Below are positions 1-7,731 of a stretch of DNA of 64,000 nucleotides, piece by piece. A program made the translations under genes and the position numbers. This DNA comes from Methylophilus sp. TWE2 (GTDB lineage: Bacteria > Pseudomonadota > Gammaproteobacteria > Burkholderiales > Methylophilaceae): assembly GCF_001183865.1 (NCBI RefSeq), contig NZ_CP012020.1, positions 2,599,839 to 2,663,838 of the forward strand, written 5' to 3'. The notes beneath the pieces are model-generated. The model saw only the letters and a program-made list of their open reading frames with translations, was not told the DNA's origin and searched no databases. Each line of letters starts with the position of its first letter. Positions within the stretch are counted from its first letter, which is position 1.

Positions 1-56
1 AAATGACGGCGCGACTGGGGCATGCCCTCATTTTGCTCGTTAAATAAATCAAACAT
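1..56 (-). CDS. Partial 5' end of an unidentified ORF after hmuS
   Basis: Seven bases after the hmuS stop codon an ATG on the minus strand opens a frame (MFDLFNEQNEGMPQSRRH) that stays open to the window edge. Position and strand suggest a further gene of the heme operon, but only 18 codons are visible and no Shine-Dalgarno sequence is obvious, so it could also be chance. No family can be assigned. Confidence 0.35.
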   Translation of the reverse strand, partial: MFDLFNEQNEGMPQSRRH

Positions 57-63
57 ACAGACT

Positions 64-1119
64 CTAAACCTTTGGTAAGCGCTCGATCAAATCGGCCCAG
101 GCCCTGGCTTCAGGTTTGCCAGGGACAATGGCTGATGCAAACAGAGTAATCAGTACGCCATCCTGATTAAGTAAGGCGAGGGAAGAAAACAGGCCATGCA
201 TCCCTGACTGGATCACCATCCAGGCAGAAGCGATGTGATCTTCGCGTAAATGGAGATTGAAGCCGGGATCAAGCACATTTAGCCACGGCCCCATAACGAC
301 CACTTTATCGATGGGTCCGCTATGTGCCTGCGTTACCCCGGCATTTCCTGTCAAAATCAAGAGGGAGAACGCTTCAGCTGCAGCTTTTTCAAGTACGACT
401 CTGGCCATATTCACTGGCACTTGTAGTGCCGCTTCTGGAGCAAGCTGTTGTAAGTATGACAAACAACCACCCTGGCACTGTGCAAGCAAAACATATAAGT
501 CGCGTGCATCATTCACCATCTCCCACGCCAGCAGGAAAGATGCGAAATCTTGAATAGCTGCTGTTGCAGCAGAAAATTGAACGGTGATTCCAGGCAACTG
601 ATTCGTATCAGAGAACGCTTCACCCAATGCCAAATAAGCCGTCACATCACTCTGCGGGCGCAAAAACAGCTTATGTACTGCAATGCCTGCAGCGTCATAA
701 AACTGCAGGCTGCGCTGCACACCTTTTTCGCCAGACTCTTCTACAGCAAAGCCGTGCTGCCAATGTGCAAACCGACATTGCAAATCGATCTGCTCACCAC
801 GCACATAGATAACCTTAGACTGTTCAGTGACTGCGGAATAAACGCCATCCTTTTCATGCACGCATGCGGCATTCCGCGTCAGCGCCATGATTTGCCCGAG
901 GGAAGCACATGCCCCTAGCAACGCATGCCAGTCTGGCCGCAAACACGTCACCCGCATCAATCCATCAGCAGGGGCGCCTACGTGTGCCGCAATCAACTCG
1001 CCTTCTGAGATATTTAACTTCTCGGCGATCTCCCGGTGACGGGCGCGACCAGCCTGGCGCTCTAACTGGAACTGCTGCCTGATCTCGGCTAAAACAGGAT
1101 TCTTCAGCGGCAGATTCAT
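64..1119 (-). CDS. hmuS: Hemin-degrading factor (HemS/HmuS/ChuS family)
   Basis: The 351-residue cytoplasmic protein has the length and two-repeat organisation of the HemS/ChuS family, which binds imported heme and releases iron by opening the porphyrin. The N-terminal half carries the ALTRN segment (Arg82) and the GIAVHKLF segment (His149). These match the positions where family members place the heme-pocket arginine and the axial histidine; this is from recalled alignments, not computed. It starts two bases after the hugZ stop, so the two are almost certainly co-transcribed and probably Fur-controlled from the box near 1740. Having both HmuS and HugZ in one operon means two unrelated heme-degrading folds side by side. 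Confidence 0.88.
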   Translation of the reverse strand: MNLPLKNPVLAEIRQQFQLERQAGRARHREIAEKLNISEGELIAAHVGAPADGLMRVTCLRPDWHALLGACASLGQIMALTRNAACVHEKDGVYSAVTEQSKVIYVRGEQIDLQCRFAHWQHGFAVEESGEKGVQRSLQFYDAAGIAVHKLFLRPQSDVTAYLALGEAFSDTNQLPGITVQFSAATAAIQDFASFLLAWEMVNDARDLYVLLAQCQGGCLSYLQQLAPEAALQVPVNMARVVLEKAAAEAFSLLILTGNAGVTQAHSGPIDKVVVMGPWLNVLDPGFNLHLREDHIASAWMVIQSGMHGLFSSLALLNQDGVLITLFASAIVPGKPEARAWADLIERLPKV

Positions 1120-1121
1120 GT

Positions 1122-1667
1122 TTATGCCAGCTGATCCAGTGTCTGCTGGATCGCTTTATCAGGTGCCGTGTGCCCTTGGTCATTCCTATGTGTCACCTGC
1201 ATCAGGTCTTGCCCATTCAAATGGTAGGCCTTGGCAAAGCCAGACACATAACTGCCTTGCGCAGGAACCAGCTCGATCAGGTGAAAGTCAGTCAGTTTGC
1301 TGATTACATCCATAAACTTGCCAAACTTTTCAAAGAACAACGCCATGATGGTTTCAAACTGGGCGCTTTCCCGGTTTACTTCTTGGGCTGCACACTGGAA
1401 CACCAAGCGCTTTCTGGCAAAGAGATGGGCAGCGTCCTTTTCCGCTTCGATAAACATCAGGGAGCAACGTCCTGTATCACGCAGATTGGCACAGTGCGTG
1501 GCCAGCTCGCTGACGTAAATATAGAATTTATTATCCTGCTCCACATAAGCAGCATAACTGGCCTCAGGCAATCCTTGCGCATTGGTTGTAGCCAATTGCA
1601 GCGACTGAAACTGGCTTTTGAATGCCATGGCTTCCGCCCCAATAGATTGCAACTTCTCCTCATTCAT
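1122..1667 (-). CDS. hugZ: Heme oxygenase-like HugZ/HutZ family protein
   Basis: A split-barrel FMN-binding fold protein of the pyridoxamine-oxidase superfamily. The N-terminal half (AMAFKSQFQSLQLATTNAQG onward) is the split barrel. The C-terminal VTHRND segment resembles the histidine-containing tail used for heme binding in HugZ/HutZ. The frame is open to an ATG at 1724, but the ATG at 1667 is preceded by GGAG nine bases upstream, whereas the 1724 start has no ribosome-binding site and lies only 10 bases from a Fur-like box. The shorter start gives 181 residues. Expected role: cytoplasmic heme breakdown for iron release, paired with hmuS immediately downstream. Confidence 0.85.
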   Translation of the reverse strand: MNEEKLQSIGAEAMAFKSQFQSLQLATTNAQGLPEASYAAYVEQDNKFYIYVSELATHCANLRDTGRCSLMFIEAEKDAAHLFARKRLVFQCAAQEVNRESAQFETIMALFFEKFGKFMDVISKLTDFHLIELVPAQGSYVSGFAKAYHLNGQDLMQVTHRNDQGHTAPDKAIQQTLDQLA

Positions 1668-1734
1668 ATCATTGTTCTCCAGGTTAAACACCTCATCCAT
1701 GTAAGATGAAGTTATTTTGTTCATTGATATTCTA

Positions 1735-1753
1735 TATGATAATCGTTTTCATT
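1735..1753 (-). promoter_or_regulatory. Fur-like box upstream of hugZ-hmuS
   Basis: The plus-strand segment TATGATAATCGTTTTC (1735-1750) matches 13 of 16 positions of the classical Fur consensus core AATGATAATCATTATC. It lies just upstream of the hugZ-hmuS operon, as expected for iron-repressed heme utilisation genes. Confidence 0.65.
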
Positions 1754-1916
1754 TACAAAATAGTGTTTTAACGCGTTCTTAATATTATTTTTCGCGTATC
1801 AATCAGGCATTGGTGTTACAGAAAACAACATCAGGCCTGGATGCCCGCTCGAAACGGGCAGGAAAACTGGCCTGGTGATACCTCCAGATTTAAGCATACT
1901 AAAAATCAGCGGCAGT

Positions 1917-1957
1917 GCAGGATAAAAGCGCGGGACAAGTATTCGCTTTTATCCTGC
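1917..1957. other. Perfect 14-bp stem-loop between azurin and hugZ
   Basis: GCAGGATAAAAGCG (1917-1930) and CGCTTTTATCCTGC (1944-1957) are perfect inverted repeats around a 13-nt loop, 25 bases after the azurin stop codon. A short T-run follows on the minus strand only after about ten bases, so it is not a textbook intrinsic terminator. It may protect the 3' end of the upstream message or act as a weak terminator. The rest of the 1725-1981 gap holds the Fur-like box and no ORF. Confidence 0.6.
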
Positions 1958-1981
1958 TTGCACTCTGTTGAGCGGTGAGGC

Positions 1982-2452
1982 TTAGATGAGTTTGAGGGTA
2001 CCCTTCATCACTGAAGCATGTCCGGGGAAGGAGCAGAAGAAGACGTAGTTGCCTGAGGCATCTAACTGCGAGGGATTAAAAGAAGTGCTTGCGCTCTCGC
2101 CACCACCAATGACATTGGTGGCAGCCACCACGCGGACGTCCTGAGGCTTGATAAATGACTTGCTGACGCCTGCCTTGATGCCATCCTGCAATACGCCCTG
2201 CTCATCTGCCTGTTTGCTCACAACCAGGTTATGGCCCATGATGTTTTTGCTCATGGTGCCGGTATGTTTCAGGTTGATGGTGAAAGACTTGCAGCTTTTA
2301 GGGACTGCAATTTCTTTGGTATTGAATGTCATTGCATCGGTGGCTTCCACAGTCACATCGCAACTGGCAGCGGCTTGCGCCTGCTGTTGCAGCAAACATG
2401 CCGCTCCCATAGTCACCAGTAATTGCGCGCATTGCTTCATTGTAAATCGCAT
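1982..2452 (-). CDS. azu: Azurin (type 1 blue copper protein)
   Basis: A periplasmic cupredoxin electron carrier. A signal peptide (MRFTMKQCAQLL...AQA) precedes a mature protein starting AASCDVTVEATD, as in azurins. Numbering from the chosen start, the copper ligands are His74 (GHNLVV, with the preceding Gly as carbonyl ligand), Cys140 (FFCSFPGH), His145 and Met149. Cys31 and Cys54 should form the conserved disulfide. The frame extends to 2473, but the ATG at 2452 has GGAG six bases upstream and gives a 156-residue precursor. It sits between heme-uptake genes; whether it serves respiration, methylamine oxidation or redox chemistry in iron uptake cannot be read from the sequence. Confidence 0.93.
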   Translation of the reverse strand: MRFTMKQCAQLLVTMGAACLLQQQAQAAASCDVTVEATDAMTFNTKEIAVPKSCKSFTINLKHTGTMSKNIMGHNLVVSKQADEQGVLQDGIKAGVSKSFIKPQDVRVVAATNVIGGGESASTSFNPSQLDASGNYVFFCSFPGHASVMKGTLKLI

Positions 2453-2531
2453 GATGTTCTCCATTGCATCCATATTAAAAAAATTGGCTGGCTACTGGAG
2501 AGACGCTCGTTGGCTGGCTGCGGGTTAAAAA

Positions 2532-2786
2532 TTACCTTGTCGCGTTTTGCTTGCGGTAAGTTTTTTCGAGGGCGGGCCTGTATTTGCGTTGCCTGACAGG
2601 CTTGAGCCAATAATGATAGGCGGCAATCAATATCGGCAGTGCCACTGCCGTATCCGAGACTAACTCGCGCATATCGTCATACAGCAACGCTGCAATCAGT
2701 CCGGTACAGGAAAGTATGGCGATGACCACAGGCCATAAAAAAATTTGTTGTAGTGTTTTTGCTTGCATAAACAGGTGCGTCACCAT
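2532..2786 (-). CDS. Small two-helix membrane protein
   Basis: An 84-residue protein with two hydrophobic segments (about residues 15-36 and 45-61) and a basic C-terminal tail (KPVRQRKYRPALEKTYRK). It starts 25 bases after the PepSY gene and is in the same operon, so a role in the same membrane iron/heme system is likely by context only. The family is not recognised. The start could be Met1 or Met7; neither has a strong ribosome-binding site. Confidence 0.6.
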   Translation of the reverse strand: MVTHLFMQAKTLQQIFLWPVVIAILSCTGLIAALLYDDMRELVSDTAVALPILIAAYHYWLKPVRQRKYRPALEKTYRKQNATR

Positions 2787-2811
2787 GATTGTGTTCGCCC
2801 GTTGAAATTGA

Positions 2812-3951
2812 TCAATACGCCTCGCTCAGCAAGATGCGCGTATTCACATCAGGCACATATTGATGACGCTTGCGCCACCATAACTTGAGGCCTGTCCATA
2901 GCACGATGATGCTCAAAATATCCAGCACCGCCCATATCCACTTAAGCGTCATGCCGCCATAGTCACCAAAGTGTAATGGCTGTGACACCAGCAAGGCCAC
3001 CAGGTACCACGGCAGCGGGCGGCTGTCGGTCAGTGTTGCATTTTGCGCATCGACCAGCACCGGCTTGAACAGGCGTTTAGTGAGTGGCGTATCGCCACGC
3101 ATGAAAATACCGTAGTGATGCTGGCTGGTGTAAGGCGTGCCAGGAAAGGCAATGAAGCCAAGCTGCATCTCGGGTTCGGTTTTCTGAGCCACATCCAGCG
3201 ACTGCTGCAACGAAGCGAAACGCGTCGGTGGCGGCAGATTTTTGTAAGGCGCAATCATTTGCGACATCTGGTCAAATTGCCAGTACTTGACCAACAGATC
3301 TGACCAGGCATTAATGACACCAGTGGCGCCGACGACGAAAAACCAGCTCAACGTCACAATGCCCAACAAATTATGAATATCCAGGCGTTTGAGCTTTTCA
3401 CCTCGTGCGTGCCGAACTTCGCCGAAAGGCAGCTTGCGCATGAAGGGCGCATAAAGCACCACGCCTGAAATGATGGCGATGACTAGCAAGAATCCCATCA
3501 AGCCCAGGAACAGCATGCCAGGCAACCCGGCAAACAGATCCACATGCAGCTTAAACATCACATACATAAAGCCTTGTTCACTTGGTGGCACGCCTAGGAC
3601 TTGCGCAGTGCGCGCATCCACCACCACATGTTTGAAACCGCTATCAGCCATCGTGGTTTTCGCCAATCTGACAACCCACTGTAGCGGCTCATCCTCCTCG
3701 CGATACATATACAACGGCACCATGCCCGGCTGCCTGGCTTTGGCAGCTGCCAGCACAGCGTCCATACTGGCCATCGGCCCCTGGTGGGCGATCTCAGGTG
3801 TCGCGATATGATTGTCCAGCCAGTCCCCAATTTCGTGATGGAAAATCAGTGGCAAACCCGTGAGGCACAGCAACAGCATGAATACCGTGCACACCAGGCT
3901 GGACCATTTATGTACCCAGGCCCAGCGACGGATAGAGGAATGAGACAGCAT
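2812..3951 (-). CDS. PepSY-associated transmembrane protein (iron-regulated type)
   Basis: A 379-residue inner-membrane protein of the PepSY-TM family, which often accompanies TonB systems and siderophore or heme receptors and is thought to take part in ferric reduction or iron release. Seen directly: a first helix near residues 17-37 (VCTVFMLLLCLTGLPLIF), a periplasmic PepSY-like region, two central helices (about 145-168 and 195-215) and a last helix near 338-358, with a basic C-terminus. Histidines flank several helices, as in heme-binding members. It follows exbD by 30 bases, in an operon with tonB-exbBD. Confidence 0.82.
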   Translation of the reverse strand: MLSHSSIRRWAWVHKWSSLVCTVFMLLLCLTGLPLIFHHEIGDWLDNHIATPEIAHQGPMASMDAVLAAAKARQPGMVPLYMYREEDEPLQWVVRLAKTTMADSGFKHVVVDARTAQVLGVPPSEQGFMYVMFKLHVDLFAGLPGMLFLGLMGFLLVIAIISGVVLYAPFMRKLPFGEVRHARGEKLKRLDIHNLLGIVTLSWFFVVGATGVINAWSDLLVKYWQFDQMSQMIAPYKNLPPPTRFASLQQSLDVAQKTEPEMQLGFIAFPGTPYTSQHHYGIFMRGDTPLTKRLFKPVLVDAQNATLTDSRPLPWYLVALLVSQPLHFGDYGGMTLKWIWAVLDILSIIVLWTGLKLWWRKRHQYVPDVNTRILLSEAY

Positions 3952-3981
3952 GAATAAAACCTGTGGCGATTGCTTGATGAC

Positions 3982-4401
3982 TTACGGTTGCGGCTGGCTC
4001 ACGAAGCCAACTTTTTTCATGCCAGCGGTTTGCGCTTTAGCCAGCACCTCTGCCAGTACCTGGTAACGCGTATTTTTGTCAGCACGGATTTGCAATTCTG
4101 GCTGCTGTTGCTTGGCAGCTTCGTCTGACATACGTGTGGCCAGATCAGCCACCTGGATTTCGCTGTCATTCCAGAAAATCTTGCCCTCGGCATCCACGGC
4201 CAGGTCAATCACTTCCGGTTTTTCCTCCAGTGGTTGCGAGGTGGCTTGCGGCAAATCAATCTTGACCGCATGCGTCAGCAGTGGAGCCGTGATGATAAAA
4301 ATCACCAGCAACACCAGCATGACGTCCACCAGCGGTGTGGTGTTGATTTCACTCATGGGTTGCGTGTGCTCAGCCGCACTGAATGGATTCTGGCCTATCA
4401 T
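3982..4401 (-). CDS. exbD: Biopolymer transport protein ExbD
   Basis: A 139-residue subunit of the proton-driven TonB-ExbB-ExbD motor. One N-terminal helix (about 24-43) carries the essential aspartate (Asp26 in TPLVDVMLV), followed by a periplasmic domain. Its start overlaps the exbB stop by four bases (ATGA), implying translational coupling. It energises outer-membrane heme or siderophore receptors, none of which is encoded in this window. Confidence 0.93.
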   Translation of the reverse strand: MIGQNPFSAAEHTQPMSEINTTPLVDVMLVLLVIFIITAPLLTHAVKIDLPQATSQPLEEKPEVIDLAVDAEGKIFWNDSEIQVADLATRMSDEAAKQQQPELQIRADKNTRYQVLAEVLAKAQTAGMKKVGFVSQPQP

Positions 4402-5141
4402 ACATTGCCACCTTTGCCGGCCACTTTGGCGTGCAATTCTGTCACGTTAGCGGGTTTGTTACCGGCCTTGATCACCAGTGGCGCACCGGTGGTCAGCAGG
4501 GTATGCAGATCCTGTGCAAAACTCTCAAGTTCCGCCATGATGCCGCGGTTGGCCTTGATAAACGCGTTATAAGCCAGCACGGCAGGAATCGCCACAGCCA
4601 GACCAATGGCAGTCATGATCAGGGCTTCGCCCACTGGGCCAGCGACCTTATCAATGGTTGCCACACCAGACTGACCAATGGCTGTCAGCGCATGGTAAAT
4701 GCCCCATACCGTACCGAACAAACCCACGAAAGGCGCCACACTGCCTACGGAGGCCAGCACAGACAAACCGCTTTCGAGCGCAGCCTGCTCTTGTGACAGC
4801 GTACGACGCAACTGGCGCGCGATAAACTCATCCTGGCTGCAGGCCGCCGCCAGTGACTGGCTGGCATATTGCTGGTGATGCTGGGTAGACTCCACCGCAG
4901 TCAACGCCAAGCGGAATGCCGGTGATTGCAATTGTGCTTCCTGTAGCGCTTCTTGCAAGGTGGCCTTACGCCAGAATTGGCGTACATAAGCAGACACATC
5001 ACGCTTGCGCTTGAACACCTGCCAGGACTTCACAAGAATAAAGTACCAGCTCAGTACCGACATCGTCAGTAAGATCAGTGCCACTAACACCGACACCACA
5101 CCACCTTCGGTGATAAAAGCCAAACCACTTGTTGATTGCAT
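4398..5141 (-). CDS. exbB: MotA/TolQ/ExbB proton channel protein ExbB
   Basis: A 247-residue inner-membrane protein with three helices (about 15-38, 129-152 and 172-194). The last two lie in the conserved GSVAPFVGLFGTVWGIYHAL and GEALIMTAIGLAVAIPAVLA blocks of the MotA/TolQ/ExbB family. It forms the proton channel with ExbD. It lies between tonB (46-base gap) and exbD (4-base overlap), and this order identifies it as ExbB rather than TolQ. Confidence 0.93.
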   Translation of the reverse strand: MQSTSGLAFITEGGVVSVLVALILLTMSVLSWYFILVKSWQVFKRKRDVSAYVRQFWRKATLQEALQEAQLQSPAFRLALTAVESTQHHQQYASQSLAAACSQDEFIARQLRRTLSQEQAALESGLSVLASVGSVAPFVGLFGTVWGIYHALTAIGQSGVATIDKVAGPVGEALIMTAIGLAVAIPAVLAYNAFIKANRGIMAELESFAQDLHTLLTTGAPLVIKAGNKPANVTELHAKVAGKGGNV

Positions 5142-5187
5142 TAAAAATTCCCTTTCACTGAAAACTTGCTCAATATTCCAAACTTGC

Positions 5188-6051
5188 CTAATTCTGCGTC
5201 AGCGAGAATGACAACGGTACATTCACGTAGGCACTCAACGCTTTTCCGCCCTTGCGCGCAGGCTCAAAACGCCATTGCTTGACCGCATTGACGGCTGCCT
5301 TGTCCAGGCGCTCAAAACCACTGCTACTAATCACGTCTACCGTTTCTGGCCGTCCTTCGGCAGAAACCAGCACCTTCATAAGTACCCTGCCCTCTTCACC
5401 GGCACGCTGTGACAAACGTGGGTACTCTGGCGGCGGATTATTCAGGTAAGCAACCCCAAATTTGGGGGGCTCGACTTTCTCTTCCACTACCTCCTGCTTG
5501 GGAGGTGCTGCTGGCGGCGCTGGTTTGCTAGGCGCACTAGCGACAGGCGCTTCCAACGGTGGCGCGGATGGCTGCGTACTGGCTTCAAATTTTGGTTGCT
5601 CTGGCGTGGTTTCGACAATACGCTCCACCACCGGCGCAGGCCGCTCTACAGGCTTAGGCGTTTCTTTAGGCTTGATCACCGGTTTAACCACTGGCTGTTG
5701 CTTGATAATCGGCACCACTTCCGGTGCAGGCGCTTCTTCTTTCTTGGCAGGCAGTGTAATCAGCGAAACTGTCATCGGCTCAGGCTTGGGCTCAACGATA
5801 ACGGGTTCTTCATGCATCAACAACCAGGCAATGACCGCAGCATGCAATGCCACCACAGCCAGCATACCCAGCCCATGCCAGCCCTGACGGCTATCGCGGG
5901 ACAACCAGTCCTCGGTGGCCAACACCGACCAGCGAAAAATCCCGGCCAACTCTCCGAGCTGGCGACGGTGCAAACTCAACTCAGGGACACGAGAGGCAAG
6001 CGCACGCTGAGGCTTTAACGACAACCCCTGCAAAGACTCACGTTGCAGCAT
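5188..6051 (-). CDS. tonB: Energy transducer TonB
   Basis: A 287-residue protein with a membrane anchor at about 60-79 (GMLAVVALHAAVIAWLLM), a long Pro/Glu/Lys-rich periplasmic linker (about 85-195) and the globular TonB C-terminal domain (about 200-287, with PPEYPRLSQRAGEEGRV and the AVKQWRFEPA motif). The cytoplasmic N-terminus of about 55 residues is longer than in many TonBs. It heads the tonB-exbB-exbD set and lies 78 bases after hemP, which points to a heme-dedicated TonB system. Confidence 0.92.
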   Translation of the reverse strand: MLQRESLQGLSLKPQRALASRVPELSLHRRQLGELAGIFRWSVLATEDWLSRDSRQGWHGLGMLAVVALHAAVIAWLLMHEEPVIVEPKPEPMTVSLITLPAKKEEAPAPEVVPIIKQQPVVKPVIKPKETPKPVERPAPVVERIVETTPEQPKFEASTQPSAPPLEAPVASAPSKPAPPAAPPKQEVVEEKVEPPKFGVAYLNNPPPEYPRLSQRAGEEGRVLMKVLVSAEGRPETVDVISSSGFERLDKAAVNAVKQWRFEPARKGGKALSAYVNVPLSFSLTQN

Positions 6052-6129
6052 TAGCTCACTCCCCTGATAAAATCACAAAAGGCAACGCCAGGGTTGCCAT
6101 CATTACACACACATTTCACGCAAAAACCT

Positions 6130-6357
6130 CTATTGATTTTGCTGAGCCAGTCCTGGCGTTACCAACGCCTGGCACTTGGTCAACAGTAATTTGTTTTGCT
6201 TGGTGCGCGTCAACTGATAAGTCTCGCCACCATGCACAATCGCCAGCACGCCTGCGTCACCCAACAACTCTTGAGCGTCTATCGTAGGCATCCACTGTGA
6301 CGAAACGCCGGTCGCATTTTGCACCTCATCCAGTGATGATTGCAAGCGGTTAGTCAT
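6130..6357 (-). CDS. hemP: Hemin uptake protein HemP/HmuP
   Basis: A 75-residue protein of the HemP/HmuP family, small factors found at the head of proteobacterial heme-uptake operons and in some species needed for receptor expression. The conserved block covers about residues 29-61: a predicted strand (AIVHGGETYQLTRT) and the closing KLLLTK. The N- and C-terminal extensions are variable in the family. Located between the S4 paralogue and tonB. Confidence 0.85.
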   Translation of the reverse strand: MTNRLQSSLDEVQNATGVSSQWMPTIDAQELLGDAGVLAIVHGGETYQLTRTKQNKLLLTKCQALVTPGLAQQNQ

Positions 6358-6464
6358 TTGAATCCATTCTAAAAAAAGGCCGACTTACTTGCGCGAGCAA
6401 TGCGGCATCAGATTTCAAGGAACACCCTTACCAGGGATGATTTGGCGCATGAACAATCACGCCT

Positions 6465-6506
6465 ATTTGAGCAATGACATGTTGGGGTTAGGAGCATTGC
6501 TCAAAT
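6465..6506. other. 12-bp stem-loop between S4 paralogue and hemP
   Basis: ATTTGAGCAATG (6465-6476) and CATTGCTCAAAT (6495-6506) form a perfect inverted repeat with an 18-nt loop, 43 bases beyond the S4-paralogue stop codon on the minus strand. There is no adjacent T-run. It could be a processing or stability element or a regulator site in the hemP leader. No Fur-like box was found in this 191-bp gap. Confidence 0.5.
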
Positions 6507-6548
6507 GCTTTACCAGCCAAACCCGATGCAGAGTCTGGCCAGCTAAAA

Positions 6549-7166
6549 TTAAACACGGTTGGAGTAATATTCAACCACCTGCTGCACATCAATCGGGAAC
6601 GGCACATCTTCAATAGAAGGCAAATGCCCAATTTTTGCGCTTGCAGAGGCTGCCTCCACCGACAACCACTCTGGAATCGTCAGGCTAGGCGTTGCCATCG
6701 CATCCATCACCATCGGGATCTTGCGGCTTTTCTCTTTTACACTGACCACATCGCCCACCTGCAAACGAATAGACGCAATGTTGGCTGACTTACCATTGAG
6801 CAATACGTGGCCATGGTTCACCAACTGGCGCGCAGCAATCCCTGTAGGGGCAAAACCGGCACGAAACACCACGTTATCCAGGCGCCGCTCCAGCAATGAC
6901 ATCAATTTTTCGCCGGTAGGCTCCGTGCCTTTACGTGCCTCCAGGATTAAACGGCGCATTTGCTTTTCACTCACGCCATAGTTAAAGCGAATCTTTTGCT
7001 TTTGCACCAGTTTGACAGCAAAGTCTGAACGGCGGCGGCGAGACGCCTGCTGACCGTGCTGACCTGGCGGGTTAGGACGGTTTTCAATGGATTTGCGGGA
7101 CAAGCCGGGCAACTCTACGCCCAATGCGCGCATAATCTTGAGCCTGGGTCCTGTGGTACGTGCCAT
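6549..7166 (-). CDS. Ribosomal protein S4 paralogue, cysteine-free form
   Basis: A 205-residue protein with the full S4 layout: N-terminal domain with the PGQHG motif (34-38) and an S4 RNA-binding domain (about 94-155, LERRLDNVVFRAGFAPTG onward). Normal betaproteobacterial rpsD sits in the alpha operon between rpsK and rpoA; this copy stands alone among iron genes and diverges at the N-terminus (MARTTGPRLKIMRALG). It contains no cysteine, so it cannot bind zinc through the Cys cluster of zinc-type S4 proteins. It follows the 102-residue gene by 57 bases, downstream of a Fur-like box, suggesting use under metal limitation. Whether it enters ribosomes is unknown. Confidence 0.85.
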   Translation of the reverse strand: MARTTGPRLKIMRALGVELPGLSRKSIENRPNPPGQHGQQASRRRRSDFAVKLVQKQKIRFNYGVSEKQMRRLILEARKGTEPTGEKLMSLLERRLDNVVFRAGFAPTGIAARQLVNHGHVLLNGKSANIASIRLQVGDVVSVKEKSRKIPMVMDAMATPSLTIPEWLSVEAASASAKIGHLPSIEDVPFPIDVQQVVEYYSNRV

Positions 7167-7223
7167 GAATCTATTACCTTTCGTTGTTAATCTTTAAATT
7201 GCTCTATTGATACATCTCAGCGG

Positions 7224-7532
7224 CTACTGCAACGTGGAAGGTTGCGCCACAAAATCAGTCACCGCCTGCTGCATGGCAAATTCCTGATGCGCCTGCAACA
7301 ATGCCTGCCACTCTTGCAACAGTTGCTTGGCAGCAGACTTGATCAACCCACTCTCCGCATACTCTGGTGCAGTGAGTGTCTGCGCCAGGCTACAACCCAA
7401 CAAAGCCAAGTCTTCAGAAGGATTTGCGGCGTAACGCGTGGCCACGCAACTCAGCGAAACCAGCACGGCACTGGCAGTGGGTAAGTCCGGATCAAAAAAA
7501 TCACTGGCTTGTGCGGCGTAATCAATCTGCAT
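7224..7532 (-). CDS. Uncharacterised 102-residue protein behind a Fur-like box
   Basis: The frame is open to 7679, but the Fur-like box at 7564-7584 lies inside that extension, so the ATG at 7532 (MQIDYAAQASDFF) is the likely start, giving 102 residues. The product looks cytoplasmic and mostly helical, with three cysteines and no recognised domain. It is the first gene of the apparent iron-controlled run leading to the S4 paralogue. No function is proposed. Confidence 0.6.
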   Translation of the reverse strand: MQIDYAAQASDFFDPDLPTASAVLVSLSCVATRYAANPSEDLALLGCSLAQTLTAPEYAESGLIKSAAKQLLQEWQALLQAHQEFAMQQAVTDFVAQPSTLQ

Positions 7533-7563
7533 TGCGGGATGACTTTCGTTCAATCGTTTATGG

Positions 7564-7584
7564 AAATGATAATGTTTCTCATTT
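7564..7584 (-). promoter_or_regulatory. Fur-like box upstream of the S4-paralogue/hemP run
   Basis: The segment contains AATGATAAT, a 9/9 match to half of the Fur consensus (13/16 over the core). Its ends, AAATGA and TCATTT, are exact inverted repeats. It lies in the divergent region between the minus-strand iron genes and plus-strand ilvI, 32 bases before the chosen start of the 102-residue gene. Confidence 0.6.
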
Positions 7585-7731
7585 AGGATGTCAACCTTTG
7601 TTTGCACCTTGCCGCTAATCTTTTGCAGATCGCAGCAAACTGCTTTGCACACAGGCAACAATCTTGACCAAATTAGCAAAGCCAGTTAATGTATAGGGTT
7701 CAACATTAATTAGCCAAAAAATCAAGGTTTT

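Noticed and set aside
7167..7223. Zur box upstream of the S4 paralogue
   Set aside because: Zinc-regulated ribosomal paralogues are common, but no palindrome resembling a Zur site is present in the gap.
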